From assembly GCA_031268095.1 (NCBI GenBank), contig JAIRXU010000016.1:1-60098 (forward strand): a stretch of 60,098 nucleotides of DNA, given 5' to 3'. This stretch comes from Oscillospiraceae bacterium (lineage in GTDB: Bacteria > Bacillota > Clostridia > Oscillospirales > Acutalibacteraceae). Positions 35,015 to 43,617 of the stretch are shown one piece after another (the first letter of the stretch is position 1; each line of letters starts with the position of its first letter). The position numbers and the translations under genes are program-made. The notes under the pieces are model-generated. The model was not told the DNA's origin and did no database searches. It saw only the letters and a list, made by a program, of their open reading frames with translations.

Positions 35015-35043
35015 TGGACAAGCCAAGGAAAATCTGCTATAAT
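35015..35043 (+). promoter_or_regulatory. Promoter of the Noc/ParB-like gene
   Basis: TGGACA 35015-35020, 17-bp spacer, TATAAT 35038-35043. The leader is about 175 bases; a short GCG-GTAA-CGC hairpin with a T5 run (35088-35102) lies within it. Nothing else was recognised in the leader. Confidence 0.65.
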
Positions 35044-35224
35044 TGCAGTATTCCAGCGGGAACGGCAAGGAACAGCGGCAACCTAACGCGGTAACGCTTT
35101 TTCTCAACAACCAAGAACTTGAAAATTCCCCATAGTTCAAAGACCCGGCGCCGCTCATCGTTCTCCCGCGACGGAAGCAGACGCTTTCCCGAACATCTTT
35201 CTACGGGAATCAGGAGGAATCAGC

Positions 35225-36085
35225 ATGCTTGGACTCGGATCACTCGGACAAAGCAAGCCCGCCACAGCTGGGCATGTGCTACTGCTCACCCCCGATGAGA
35301 TTTTCCCCAACCCTCACCAGCCGCGGCGCGTCTTCGACGAGGAGGAGCTGGCGGGGCTGGCTGAGAGCATCCGGCACAACGGAATTCTGCAACCGCTGAC
35401 GGTCCGGAAACTGCCCGGAAACAACGGCGGCTATGTCCTGATTGCCGGGGAACGGCGGCTGCGGGCCGCGCGAATCGCCGGACTGCGGAAAGTACCGTGC
35501 ATCCTCTCCGACGTATCGGAAGAGAAATCGGCGGTGCTCGCGCTGATCGAGAACCTCCAGCGGCAGGACCTCGGATACTTCGAGGAGGCGGAGGCGGTGC
35601 AGAAACTCATGATCGAACACGGGTTCTCCCAGGAAGACATGGCAAGAACCTTGGGCAAAGCACAGTCCACGCTTTCGAACAAACTGCGGCTGCTGAAGCT
35701 GCCCGCAGACCTGCGGGAGCAGATCAACGAGGCAAAGCTGACTGAGCGGCACGCCCGCGCCCTGCTCCGGCTGGAAGACGAAACCCGGCAGAGGCGCGCG
35801 ATGGAACTGATTCTGACACGGAACCTCAACGTCGGCGAAACAGACCAGCTGATCGACCGGATGCTGGCCGAAAAGCCCAAGAGCAAGAAACTCAACACGA
35901 TTCAACTGTTCCGGGATCTGCGGATCTTTGTCAATACGATCAACCGCGCGGTGGACACCATGCGCCGCGCCGGGATTCCCGCCGACGCGGACAAGCGGGA
36001 AACCGACGAGTATTTGGAGTACACCGTCCGCATTCCCAAGACCGCCGAGAACGGCCAGGAAGCTGTCTGTTCGAACGCATCCTAA
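35225..36085 (+). CDS. noc: Nucleoid occlusion / ParB-family DNA-binding protein
   Basis: 286 residues; CAGGAGG lies 7-8 bases before the ATG. The ParB N-terminal CTP-binding domain is shown by NPHQPRRVF, HNGILQPLTVRK and IAGERRLRAARIAGL. A helix-turn-helix follows (SQEDMARTLGKAQSTLSNKL), then a C-terminal dimerisation part. It is a paralogue of the Spo0J at 37472. Its position between rsmG and soj is that of noc in Bacillus. Whether it binds Noc sites or parS is not decidable here. Confidence 0.75.
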   Translation: MLGLGSLGQSKPATAGHVLLLTPDEIFPNPHQPRRVFDEEELAGLAESIRHNGILQPLTVRKLPGNNGGYVLIAGERRLRAARIAGLRKVPCILSDVSEEKSAVLALIENLQRQDLGYFEEAEAVQKLMIEHGFSQEDMARTLGKAQSTLSNKLRLLKLPADLREQINEAKLTERHARALLRLEDETRQRRAMELILTRNLNVGETDQLIDRMLAEKPKSKKLNTIQLFRDLRIFVNTINRAVDTMRRAGIPADADKRETDEYLEYTVRIPKTAENGQEAVCSNAS

Positions 36086-36125
36086 CTTCACCTTCTTCTT
36101 TCTCTTTCACACCCCCACATCCGGC

Positions 36126-36153
36126 AAACGGACAGGCTACGGCCTGTCCGTTT
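36126..36153 (+). terminator. Terminator of the noc gene
   Basis: AAACGGACAGGC / GGCCTGTCCGTTT with a 3-4 base loop, a very stable stem in both orientations. Confidence 0.8.
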
Positions 36154-36308
36154 GTCATGGGTGAGGTGGGGAAGGCTGGAGATGACGAACAAATTCCAGA
36201 TATTGTTCTTCACCTGGGTCACTTGATCCGGTTCTTGCATAAGATAGCATGGGGTTGACTCCTGCGGGAAGGCAATCCTCACGTTCAGGAGGAAAGACTT
36301 CCGAAAAA
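36154..36308. other. Structured intergenic stretch between two terminators
   Basis: No gene is evident. It contains a tiny possible ORF on the plus strand (ATG 36182, 14 codons, MTNKFQILFFTWVT), one on the minus strand (31 codons, AGGAG 8 bases before its ATG), and a CCTC-GAGG hairpin near 36276-36292. It is bounded by strong terminators. No promoter with good boxes was found, so a small RNA is only a possibility. Confidence 0.3.
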
Positions 36309-36341
36309 GCGCCGCGTGTTTGCTTCACGCGGCGCGATTTT
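36309..36341. terminator. Second terminator upstream of soj
   Basis: GCGCCGCGTG (36309-36318) and CACGCGGCGC (36326-36335) with T-runs on both strands (GATTTTTT on plus, TTTTTCGG on minus). Confidence 0.85.
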
Positions 36342-36360
36342 TTGTGACAAAATTCAGAAA

Positions 36361-36376
36361 TGTTTCACGTGAAACA
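36361..36376. promoter_or_regulatory. parS site 3
   Basis: Third perfect TGTTTCACGTGAAACA, about 50 bases upstream of the soj promoter. Confidence 0.97.
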
Positions 36377-36425
36377 TTTGTCGGACAAACGACGGAAAAA
36401 ATCCGCGGTTATCTTGCGTTTTCTG

Positions 36426-36454
36426 TTGCGTTTTGCGCCGAGAAATGGTATAAT
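36426..36454 (+). promoter_or_regulatory. Promoter of soj-spo0J
   Basis: TTGCGT 36426-36431, 17-bp spacer, TATAAT 36449-36454. Confidence 0.7.
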
Positions 36455-36514
36455 AAAAAGGATCGATTGCTACACTGGGACTATGTTTTGAAACAGGGAA
36501 GGATGACAGAAAAA

Positions 36515-37294
36515 ATGGGGAAAACCATCGCCGTCGTGAATCAGAAGGGCGGAGTCGGGAAGACGACCACCGCCGTCAACCTGGCTGCCGCCATCGGGGC
36601 CATGGGGCAGCGGGTATTGCTGGCGGACATTGATCCGCAGGGGAACGCCACCAGCGGGGTCGGCATCAACAAAAAGCAGCTGCAAAGCTCAAGCTACGAA
36701 GTGATTGCCGGATCTGTCCCGGCGGCGGAAGCGGTCCAGCAGACCGCGTTCCAGAACCTCTGGATTTTGCCGTCGAGCATGAACTTGGCCGGGGCGGAGC
36801 TGGAGCTGGTCGAATTACAGAAGCGGGAAACGAGGCTGAAAACCGCACTGTCGCTGATCAAAGACGACTACGATTACATACTGATGGACTGCCCGCCCGC
36901 GCTGGGGCTGATCACGATCAATGCGCTCTGCGCGGCGGACACGGTACTGGTTCCTATCCAGTGCGAGTACTACGCGCTGGAGGGACTGTCGCAGCTGATG
37001 AACACGGTGCGGCAGGTGAAGAGGTTATACAATCCGCTGATTGACATTGAAGGCGTGGTGCTGACGATGTTCGACGGACGGCTGAACCTGACGCAGCAGG
37101 TCGTGGACGAGGTCAAGCGCTTCTTCCCGCGGCGGGTGTATTCTTCGGTGATCCCGCGGAATGTCCGGCTTTCGGAGGCGCCAAGCTACGGCAAGCCGGT
37201 GATGTACTATGACGCAGGATCCCGGGGGACACTTTCGTACCAGGACCTGGCGCGGGAATTCTTGGCAAATAATGGGATTTTGGCGGAGGCCTAG
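36515..37294 (+). CDS. soj: Chromosome partitioning ATPase Soj (ParA)
   Basis: 259 residues from ATG 36515; an ATG at 36503 lies too close to the AAGGA site. Deviant Walker A NQKGGVGKTTTAVNLA, switch I/Walker A' DIDPQGNATSG and Walker B DYILMDCPPALG are intact, and VVLTMFDGRLNLTQQVVDEV is as in Soj. It drives origin segregation with Spo0J and modulates DnaA. It lies directly upstream of spo0J, behind parS site 3. Confidence 0.95.
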   Translation: MGKTIAVVNQKGGVGKTTTAVNLAAAIGAMGQRVLLADIDPQGNATSGVGINKKQLQSSSYEVIAGSVPAAEAVQQTAFQNLWILPSSMNLAGAELELVELQKRETRLKTALSLIKDDYDYILMDCPPALGLITINALCAADTVLVPIQCEYYALEGLSQLMNTVRQVKRLYNPLIDIEGVVLTMFDGRLNLTQQVVDEVKRFFPRRVYSSVIPRNVRLSEAPSYGKPVMYYDAGSRGTLSYQDLAREFLANNGILAEA

Positions 37295-37471
37295 GACTGG
37301 GGGATCTCCCTTCTCCGCGCCCAGCCAACGGCCGCTCCCCAGAAACAGAGAAAAAGCAGAGAGGCCTCGGCGCATTGGGCCGGAAAACCGCCGCAGGGGG
37401 ATGCGCGCGGAGGGAGCACGGACAGAGACAGGGAAAGGACGTTGACGGGAGATTGGGGATGGAGGCGTTTT

Positions 37472-38392
37472 ATGGCGGCAAAAAAGAGCGGACTGGGCAG
37501 GGGCCTGGATTCGCTGTTTGAGGACAACGGCATAGCGGAAGGGGCGGGCGGCGGCGCGGTCACGCTGCGGATGATGGATGTTGAGCCCAACCGGGATCAG
37601 CCCCGCCGCCACTTCGACGAAACCGCGCTGGTGGAACTGGCCAAAAGTGTGGCGGATCATGGGATTTTGCAGCCGATTCTGGTGCGGCCCATGCCGAGCG
37701 GGAGCTATCAGATCGTCGCGGGGGAACGGCGCTGGCGGGCGGCACGGGCGGCCGGGCTGGCGGAAATCCCCGCCGTGATCCGGGAGATGACGGACGAAGA
37801 GGCGATGGCGGCCGCGCTGATTGAGAACCTCCAGCGGGAGGACCTCAACCCGATGGAAGAGGCGATGGGATACCGGCAGCTGATGGACAGCTGCGGCCTG
37901 ACACAGGAGGAGGCGGCGCGGCGGCTCGGGAAATCCCGCCCGGTGGTGGCGAACGCGCTGCGGCTGCTGAAGCTGCCGGAGCCGATTGCGGAACTGGTCC
38001 GGGAGGGACAGCTCTCCGCCGGGCACGCCCGGGCGCTGCTGGCGCTGGAGCAGGACACGCTGGGACAGGAGCTGCTGGCGACGCAGATCATTGCGCAGGA
38101 CATGTCGGTCCGGGAAGCGGAAGATCTGGTCCGCGGCGCCATTGAGGCCCAGCGGACGGAAGCCGCGCTGCGCGCGCTCGAGACGGAGGGGAACGGACGC
38201 ACGGTCCGGGAAGCGGTTTCCCGCCGGCCGGCTTACTTTGACGAAGTGGAACTGAGCCTCGCGCAGGCGCTGGGCAGGAAGATCAAGGTCGTCACGTCCG
38301 GCAAAGAGGAGGCGGGGCGGCTGGTGATTGATTTCTACGAGAAGGCGGATTTGACGAGGATCGTCCAGGCGCTGGCGGCGCTGGAGGAGTAG
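37472..38392 (+). CDS. spo0J: Chromosome partitioning protein Spo0J (ParB)
   Basis: 306 residues from ATG 37472 (GGATGGAGG upstream). The N-terminal motif AKKSGLGRGLDSLF binds Soj. The CTPase/DNA-sliding domain has QPRRHFD, HGILQPILVRP and IVAGERRWRAARAAGL. The helix-turn-helix TQEEAARRLGKSRPVVANAL reads parS. A C-terminal dimer domain follows. The three parS sites within 6 kb are its expected targets. Confidence 0.96.
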   Translation: MAAKKSGLGRGLDSLFEDNGIAEGAGGGAVTLRMMDVEPNRDQPRRHFDETALVELAKSVADHGILQPILVRPMPSGSYQIVAGERRWRAARAAGLAEIPAVIREMTDEEAMAAALIENLQREDLNPMEEAMGYRQLMDSCGLTQEEAARRLGKSRPVVANALRLLKLPEPIAELVREGQLSAGHARALLALEQDTLGQELLATQIIAQDMSVREAEDLVRGAIEAQRTEAALRALETEGNGRTVREAVSRRPAYFDEVELSLAQALGRKIKVVTSGKEEAGRLVIDFYEKADLTRIVQALAALEE

Positions 38393-38537
38393 GGCGCGCC
38401 GGCATGCCAGATATTCGGGAAACCTGAGACAAGGCGCGGATAAATATGGAAAAAGAACACATCCTATCAACAGCGCGCGTCCGGCGGGGAAGGGGAAGCC
38501 GGAGAGCCCGGCGGACGAACGCAGAAAGGACAAGCAT

Positions 38538-39818
38538 ATGCTGGACATGAAATTCCTGCGCAGCCACCCGGACGAGGTGAAAGAGAACATTCGGAAGAAA
38601 TTCCAGGACGCGAAGCTGCCGCTGGTGGACGAAGTGATCGCGCTGGACGCGGACTACCGCGCGGCGCTCCAGGAGGCGGAACAGCTGCGGGCGAAACGCA
38701 ACAGCGCGAGCAAACAGATCGGCGCGCTGATGGGGCAAAAAAAATTCGCCGAGGCCGAAACGGCCAAGGCGGAGGTCGCGCAGATCGGGGGACGGCTGGA
38801 GGAGCTGACGGAACAGGAGAAGACGCTTTCCGCCCGGATCCGGGAGATCATGCTGGTGATCCCGAACATCATCGACGGGAGCGTCCCGATCGGCAAAGAC
38901 GACGGCGAGAACGTGGAGCTGGAACGGTTCGGGGAGCCGACGGTTCCGGACTACGAGATCCCGTACCACACGGAGATCATGGAGCGGCTGGGGGGGCTGG
39001 ACCTCGACAGCGCGCGCAAAACCAGCGGGAACGGGTTCTATTACCTGATCGGGGACGTTGCGCGGCTGCATTCGGCGGTACTGACGTACGCGCGGGACTT
39101 CATGATCGACCGGGGGTTCACGTACTGCGTTCCGCCGTTCATGATCCGGGGCGCCGTGGCAACGGGGGTAATGAGCTTCGCGGAAATGGACAATATGATG
39201 TACAAGATCGAGGGAGAAGACCTGTACCTGATCGGCACATCCGAACACAGCATGATCGGACGGTACATTGACACGATCGCGCCGAAAGAGAGCCTGCCGC
39301 TGTGCCTGACGAGCTATTCCCCGTGTTTCCGCAAGGAGGTCGGGGCGCACGGGATTGAGGAGCGGGGAGTCTACCGGGTTCACCAGTTCGAGAAGCAGGA
39401 AATGGTCGTCATCTGCGAGCCGGAAGACAGCATGGCGTGGTTCCACAGGCTCCTCGGCTACACGGTGGAATTTTACCGGACGCTGGACATTCCGGTGCGG
39501 ACGCTGGAGTGCTGCTCGGGAGACCTGGCGGACCTGAAGGTCAAGAGCGCCGACGCGGAGGCCTGGTCGCCCCGGCAGGGAAAATATTTCGAGGTTGGCA
39601 GCTGCTCCAACATGGGCGACGCGCAGGCCCGCCGGCTGGGGATCCGGATCAAAGGAGAAAACGGGAACTACTACGCGCACACGCTGAACAACACGGTCGT
39701 CCCCCCGCCGCGGATGCTGATCGCATTCCTGGAAAACCACTTGCGGGCAGACGGGACGGTGGCGATTCCGGAAGCCCTGCGGGGGTACATGGGGGGCAAG
39801 GACCGGCTGGGAGGCTAA
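38538..39818 (+). CDS. serS: Serine--tRNA ligase
   Basis: 426 residues; AGAAAGGA lies 9-10 bases before the ATG. The N-terminal antiparallel coiled coil (residues 30-100) grips the long variable arm of tRNA-Ser. Class II motif 2 (LTSYSPCFRKEVGAHGIEER) and motif 3 (near the C-terminus, with NNTVVPPPRMLIAFLENH) are present. The 145-base upstream region holds a GC-rich hairpin (38479-38516) but no T-box could be recognised. Its TKGLYR-type loop region is in-family. Confidence 0.95.
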   Translation: MLDMKFLRSHPDEVKENIRKKFQDAKLPLVDEVIALDADYRAALQEAEQLRAKRNSASKQIGALMGQKKFAEAETAKAEVAQIGGRLEELTEQEKTLSARIREIMLVIPNIIDGSVPIGKDDGENVELERFGEPTVPDYEIPYHTEIMERLGGLDLDSARKTSGNGFYYLIGDVARLHSAVLTYARDFMIDRGFTYCVPPFMIRGAVATGVMSFAEMDNMMYKIEGEDLYLIGTSEHSMIGRYIDTIAPKESLPLCLTSYSPCFRKEVGAHGIEERGVYRVHQFEKQEMVVICEPEDSMAWFHRLLGYTVEFYRTLDIPVRTLECCSGDLADLKVKSADAEAWSPRQGKYFEVGSCSNMGDAQARRLGIRIKGENGNYYAHTLNNTVVPPPRMLIAFLENHLRADGTVAIPEALRGYMGGKDRLGG

Positions 39819-39861
39819 GAGCTCGCGTTCTAAGAACCTACAGTCAACCGGGAGAAAATCG

Positions 39862-40575
39862 TTACGTGTCCGGTTCCGGCGAGTCCGCTTCTTCCCATTC
39901 TTCAGGTTTTTCAGATTTTGGGGAGCGGCGTTTCCGCAGGAGGGTCAGGACGGCGGCGGCGGGGAGGGCAACGGCGACGGCGCCCAGGAGCAATTGGGGC
40001 GGGAAGAGCTTTCTGGCCTCTACGCCGAGGACAGTGAAGAGCGCGACGCGGGGAAACACGCCCAGCAACGACAGAGGCAGGTACAGCGCGAAGGGCTGAC
40101 GGGACGCGCCGAAGTAGAGGCCGGTGAAATCCAGGGGAAAGACCGGGAGCAGACGGGTCAGGAAAAGCACCGGCGCGCCGCGGCGGCGCTGGAACGAGAG
40201 GAGTTTCCGGCCGGCTTTGTTGCCGGAAAGCCAGCGGACGACGGTATCCCCACCAAGGAAGACCCCCATGCCATAGGTCACGCAGAGTTCCAGGAGGATG
40301 CCGGCGAGATTGATCAGCAGGGCCTCCCGGACGGGGAAGGCAATGCCGACAGAGACATAGAGAAGCATCGCCGGGACGACGAAGAGCACAGATTTCACGA
40401 GATAGACGGCCAGGACGATCAGCACGGCCAGGGCCAGGTTCACGCCAGCCGTCAGGACGGAAATATCCAGGGCGCGCAGGCGCTTGAAATAGAGGACGGC
40501 GAACACCGCCATCGCCAGGGCGACGAGGACACGGAAGACTTGGAGCAGACGGGTGAGTTTGCGATGGTTTGGCAT
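39862..40575 (-). CDS. TVP38/TMEM64 (DedA-like) membrane protein
   Basis: 237 residues from ATG 40575 with AAAGGA upstream. Six or so hydrophobic segments, with the family pieces FVVPAMLLYVSVGIAFPVRE and FLTRLLPVFPLDFTGLYFGA (G-x-x-x-[FY] motif with the conserved Arg). The SNARE-associated/DedA superfamily includes lipid-flippase and ion-homeostasis roles. It ends convergently with serS, 43 bases from that stop. The basic/acidic C-terminal tail is cytoplasmic. Confidence 0.82.
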   Translation of the reverse strand: MPNHRKLTRLLQVFRVLVALAMAVFAVLYFKRLRALDISVLTAGVNLALAVLIVLAVYLVKSVLFVVPAMLLYVSVGIAFPVREALLINLAGILLELCVTYGMGVFLGGDTVVRWLSGNKAGRKLLSFQRRRGAPVLFLTRLLPVFPLDFTGLYFGASRQPFALYLPLSLLGVFPRVALFTVLGVEARKLFPPQLLLGAVAVALPAAAVLTLLRKRRSPKSEKPEEWEEADSPEPDT

Positions 40576-40746
40576 TGGAAAATTCCTTTCGTTCCGTCCG
40601 CGGGCGGGCATGGGAACCATTCCCCTACAGAGCGGCGTTCGTTTTTTGAGGCAGCGGTTTCCTGTTCATTTCCGCCCGCATGTCCTATGCCGTATTTCGT
40701 ATTCCTATTCGCATATATGAATTCAAAATAACCGGGGAGGTACAGC

Positions 40747-42183
40747 ATGATCATGGGCGCAAACGGAGTTCTGGGAGCAAAGACCATGAAAATCAAGGAG
40801 GCAATCCAGCGGACGGCGGCTTCCGCCGCGCTGCGGCCGCTGCTGCGCTATGTCACTTCGGACCCGATCCCGAAGCTGGGCAAGCTGGTCAACACGGCAA
40901 CGAAACTGGTCAAGGGGACCTTCCCGGCGAAGACGCTGGAGAACATCCGGACCGGGGCGAAAGACCCGGAGAACGTCTGGGTGCGCTGGGCGGCGGGGCT
41001 GCTGCGGGAGGTGGACCGGGACGCGCTGCGCAGGCTGGCGCTCTCGCTGGGGCTGGGGATCCTGAACGGGACAAAGCTGGTGCGCAAGAACCGGGAGAAA
41101 TATAAATGTAATATACCCTTCCAGATCCTGTTTGATCCCACCAGCGCCTGCAATCTCCACTGCAAGGGCTGCTGGGCGGGAGAATATCAGAAACACGAGA
41201 ACCTGACGTACGGGGAGATGGACTCCATCGTCCGGCAGGGGGCTGCCATGGGGACGCGGGTATATATGCTCACGGGCGGGGAGCCGCTGGTGCGGAAGAA
41301 GGACATCCTGCGGCTGGCCGCGGCGCACAAGGAGAGCGCGTTCCTGATTTACACCAACGCGACGCTGATCGACCGGGAGCTCTGCGCGCAGACACGGAAG
41401 CTGGGGAACGTGGTATTCGCGGTGAGTCTGGAAGGATGGGAAGAGAGCAACGACGCGCGCCGGGGAGACGGGGCTTTCGTCCGGTCGATGGCGGCGATCG
41501 ACTTGCTGCGGGAAGAGCGGTGCTTGTTCGGGATTTCGGTATGCTACACAAGCGAAAACCTCTCGGCGGTCACGAGCGACAGTTTTCTGGACATGGTGAT
41601 TGGCAAAGGGGCGCGCTTCGCGTTCTACTTCAACTATATGCCGGTTGGGCAAAGCGCGGTGGTGGACTTGATCCCGACGCCGGAACAGCGGCAGGAGATG
41701 TATCACTGGCTGCGGAGGATCCGCAGCAGCAAGACGGGCAAGCCGTTGTTTGTGATGGACTTCCAAAACGACGGGGAGTATGTGGGCGGATGCATCGGCG
41801 GGGGACGGAACTACTTCCACATCAATTCCGCGGGAGACATCGAGCCCTGCGTTTTCATCCACTACTCGGATTCGAACATCCGGCAGCACACGCTGCTGGA
41901 GGCGCTGCAGCGGCCGCTGTTCCAGGCGTACTACAAGGGGCAGCCGTTCAACGACAATCACCTGCGGCCGTGCCCCATGCTGGAGAATCCGGAACTGCTG
42001 CGCGGGCTGGTCCACCGGACGGAAGCGAAGAGCACCGACCTGGCCGCGCCGGAGGACGTAGACGCGCTGTGCGCGAAATGCGAACGATACGCAAAGGCTT
42101 GGGCGCCGGTGGCGGAGCGGATCTGGGAAGACAACCCGCACCCGAAGCCGAAGACGCAGTACTACCGGGACGGGGGAAAATAG
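40747..42183 (+). CDS. Radical SAM protein with SPASM-like C-terminus
   Basis: 478 residues from ATG 40747 (GGGGAGG upstream). The 4Fe-4S cluster motif C-N-L-H-C-K-G-C lies near residue 136 after a helical N-terminal region of about 110 residues. TGGEPLVRKKDIL and LIYTNATLID are the usual glycine-rich and SAM-contacting segments. The C-terminus has cysteines in CIGGGRNYFHINSAGDIEPC and CPMLENPELL ... CAKC, fitting auxiliary clusters. The product is unknown; no peptide substrate gene is seen nearby. Confidence 0.85.
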   Translation: MIMGANGVLGAKTMKIKEAIQRTAASAALRPLLRYVTSDPIPKLGKLVNTATKLVKGTFPAKTLENIRTGAKDPENVWVRWAAGLLREVDRDALRRLALSLGLGILNGTKLVRKNREKYKCNIPFQILFDPTSACNLHCKGCWAGEYQKHENLTYGEMDSIVRQGAAMGTRVYMLTGGEPLVRKKDILRLAAAHKESAFLIYTNATLIDRELCAQTRKLGNVVFAVSLEGWEESNDARRGDGAFVRSMAAIDLLREERCLFGISVCYTSENLSAVTSDSFLDMVIGKGARFAFYFNYMPVGQSAVVDLIPTPEQRQEMYHWLRRIRSSKTGKPLFVMDFQNDGEYVGGCIGGGRNYFHINSAGDIEPCVFIHYSDSNIRQHTLLEALQRPLFQAYYKGQPFNDNHLRPCPMLENPELLRGLVHRTEAKSTDLAAPEDVDALCAKCERYAKAWAPVAERIWEDNPHPKPKTQYYRDGGK

Positions 42184-42223
42184 AAGCCGCGAATTTTTCC
42201 CGAGAGTTTTCCCTGGGAATTTC

Positions 42224-43057
42224 TCAATTCTCTTCTCGGGGTTCCTCTATGCCCAACAACCGCGCCGCGTTGCCGCCGAGCAGCGCGGCGGTTTCCGTTG
42301 GGGAAGCGCCGAGGGAAGAAAGAAAATAAATCTCGTCGCGGGGATCGGCCCAGGGAAGGTCGCTGCCCAAAAGGACCCGGGCGGGGTCATGACGGTCCAG
42401 CAGACGGCGGGCCCAGGAGGGCGGCAGGCGCGAGGCGGAATAGGAGGAGTCAAGATAAACGTCCGCGCCGCAGAGGAAACGCTCGGCCTCCTCCCAGCAG
42501 AGATAGCCGCCGAAATGGGCGGCGACGACGGGCGCGCCTTCAAACCAGGGAAGCGCGGCCGCCAAGGCCCGCGGACGGCAGTGCACCTCTCCGGGCAGAC
42601 CGATATCCACGCCGGCATGGAAGACGGTGATCAGGCCGAGACGGGCAATTTCCTGATAGAGGGGACGCATACGGGGCTCGTCCACAAAAAAATCCTGATA
42701 ATCCGGATGGAACTTCACGCCGCGCAGGCCGCGTTCGCGGATCCGGCGAAGTTCCTCCAGGGCGTCCGGGGCGGCGGGATGGACAGAGCCGAAGGCAAGC
42801 AGGCGGCGCGCGCCGTCAGGGGAGGAAAGGCCGTTGAGCGAGACGGCGAAGTCATTGACGGCCCGCTGCTGACGGGGATTGGTGGCGATATTCAGCACGA
42901 CGCTGCGGTCCACACCGCAGCGCGCCATGGCGTCCAGCAGGCCGGCGGGGGTGCCGTCGTAACGGGGTTCACGCGCGCCGCTGACCTCCGCCAGCTGCCG
43001 CAGGGCACGGGACGCAATTTTTTCGGCGAAGCAGTGGACATGGAAATCGACGACCAT
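42224..43057 (-). CDS. Amidohydrolase-family metallohydrolase
   Basis: 277 residues. Metal-binding motifs: DFHVHCF at the N-terminus (H-x-H), KFHPDYQ, TVFHAGVDIG, VVAAHFGGY and GSDLPWADPRDEIYF near the end. This is the amidohydrolase_2/TatD-like layout. The substrate is unknown. It converges on the radical SAM gene with 40 bases between stops. A TATAAT on the minus strand (43088-43083) 26 bases before the start, with a weak TAGTTA -35, is the likely promoter. Confidence 0.82.
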   Translation of the reverse strand: MVVDFHVHCFAEKIASRALRQLAEVSGAREPRYDGTPAGLLDAMARCGVDRSVVLNIATNPRQQRAVNDFAVSLNGLSSPDGARRLLAFGSVHPAAPDALEELRRIRERGLRGVKFHPDYQDFFVDEPRMRPLYQEIARLGLITVFHAGVDIGLPGEVHCRPRALAAALPWFEGAPVVAAHFGGYLCWEEAERFLCGADVYLDSSYSASRLPPSWARRLLDRHDPARVLLGSDLPWADPRDEIYFLSSLGASPTETAALLGGNAARLLGIEEPREEN

Positions 43058-43330
43058 AGCGGAAGCCCCTCTCTTTGCGATAATTATACTGTTTAATGCT
43101 TTTCATAACTATAAATGACTGCGCCAAGTAAAACCGTTATGACAGGCCTTTTGCGCTCCACGCATCCCCCGCGCCAAAACCCCCGCACCCCTGTTGGGAT
43201 GCGCTACACTTTTTCGTTGGAGCCGTCAACGACATCACCAGATTGCGATACATGAGATATGATAACAGGAAACGGAGGGAAGGTCAAGCGTTTTCTTTGG
43301 AGAGAGGCGCGGGAAGAGCGAAAATTTTTC
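43058..43330. other. Intergenic stretch upstream of the SRP RNA
   Basis: Apart from the amidohydrolase -10 box at 43083-43088, no gene, repeat or clear hairpin was found here. Confidence 0.4.
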
Positions 43331-43359
43331 TTGCTTTTTGGTGACGGATAGGGTATAAT
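43331..43359 (+). promoter_or_regulatory. Promoter of the SRP RNA
   Basis: TTGCTT 43331-43336, 17-bp spacer, TATAAT 43354-43359. Confidence 0.75.
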
Positions 43360-43390
43360 AAGATGGCGCAGATAATGGGCGCTTTTTTCC

Positions 43391-43508
43391 GGTCATATGG
43401 CACATGGGTCCTGTGCGGCGGAACGCCGTGAACCATGTCAGGCGGGGAACCGAGCAGCATTCAGCGGGCAGTCCCGCGCGCCACAGTCCGCCTGTGTGCC
43501 ATATGACC
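43391..43508 (+). ncRNA. ffs: Signal recognition particle RNA, short form
   Basis: GGTCATATGGCACA at the 5' end pairs with TGTGCCATATGACC at the 3' end, closing a rod of about 118 bases. The apical domain shows TGTCAGGCGGGGAAC-CGAGCAGCA, where TCAGG..., GGAA-type loop and GAGCAG are the Ffh-binding features. It lies just upstream of dnaX, the usual place for this gene in Firmicutes. No Alu domain is apparent. No T-run follows directly, so it may be processed from a transcript that continues into dnaX. Confidence 0.85.
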
Positions 43509-43617
43509 GAAAGAAAGGATTTGTTGTCTGCGCGTATTACATATTATACATATTATTATTGGAAAACGCGGACAGTCGGAAAACCTGAGTTTGATACCAA
43601 TAAGGGGGAGCCGCAGC

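Noticed and set aside
38393-38537. T-box riboswitch before serS
   Set aside because: Only a GC-rich hairpin is present; no conserved T-box sequence or antiterminator pair was found in the 145 bases.
43397-43588. Short plus-strand ORFs in the gap before dnaX
   Set aside because: They overlap the SRP RNA, which explains the sequence by its terminal helix and Ffh-binding domain.
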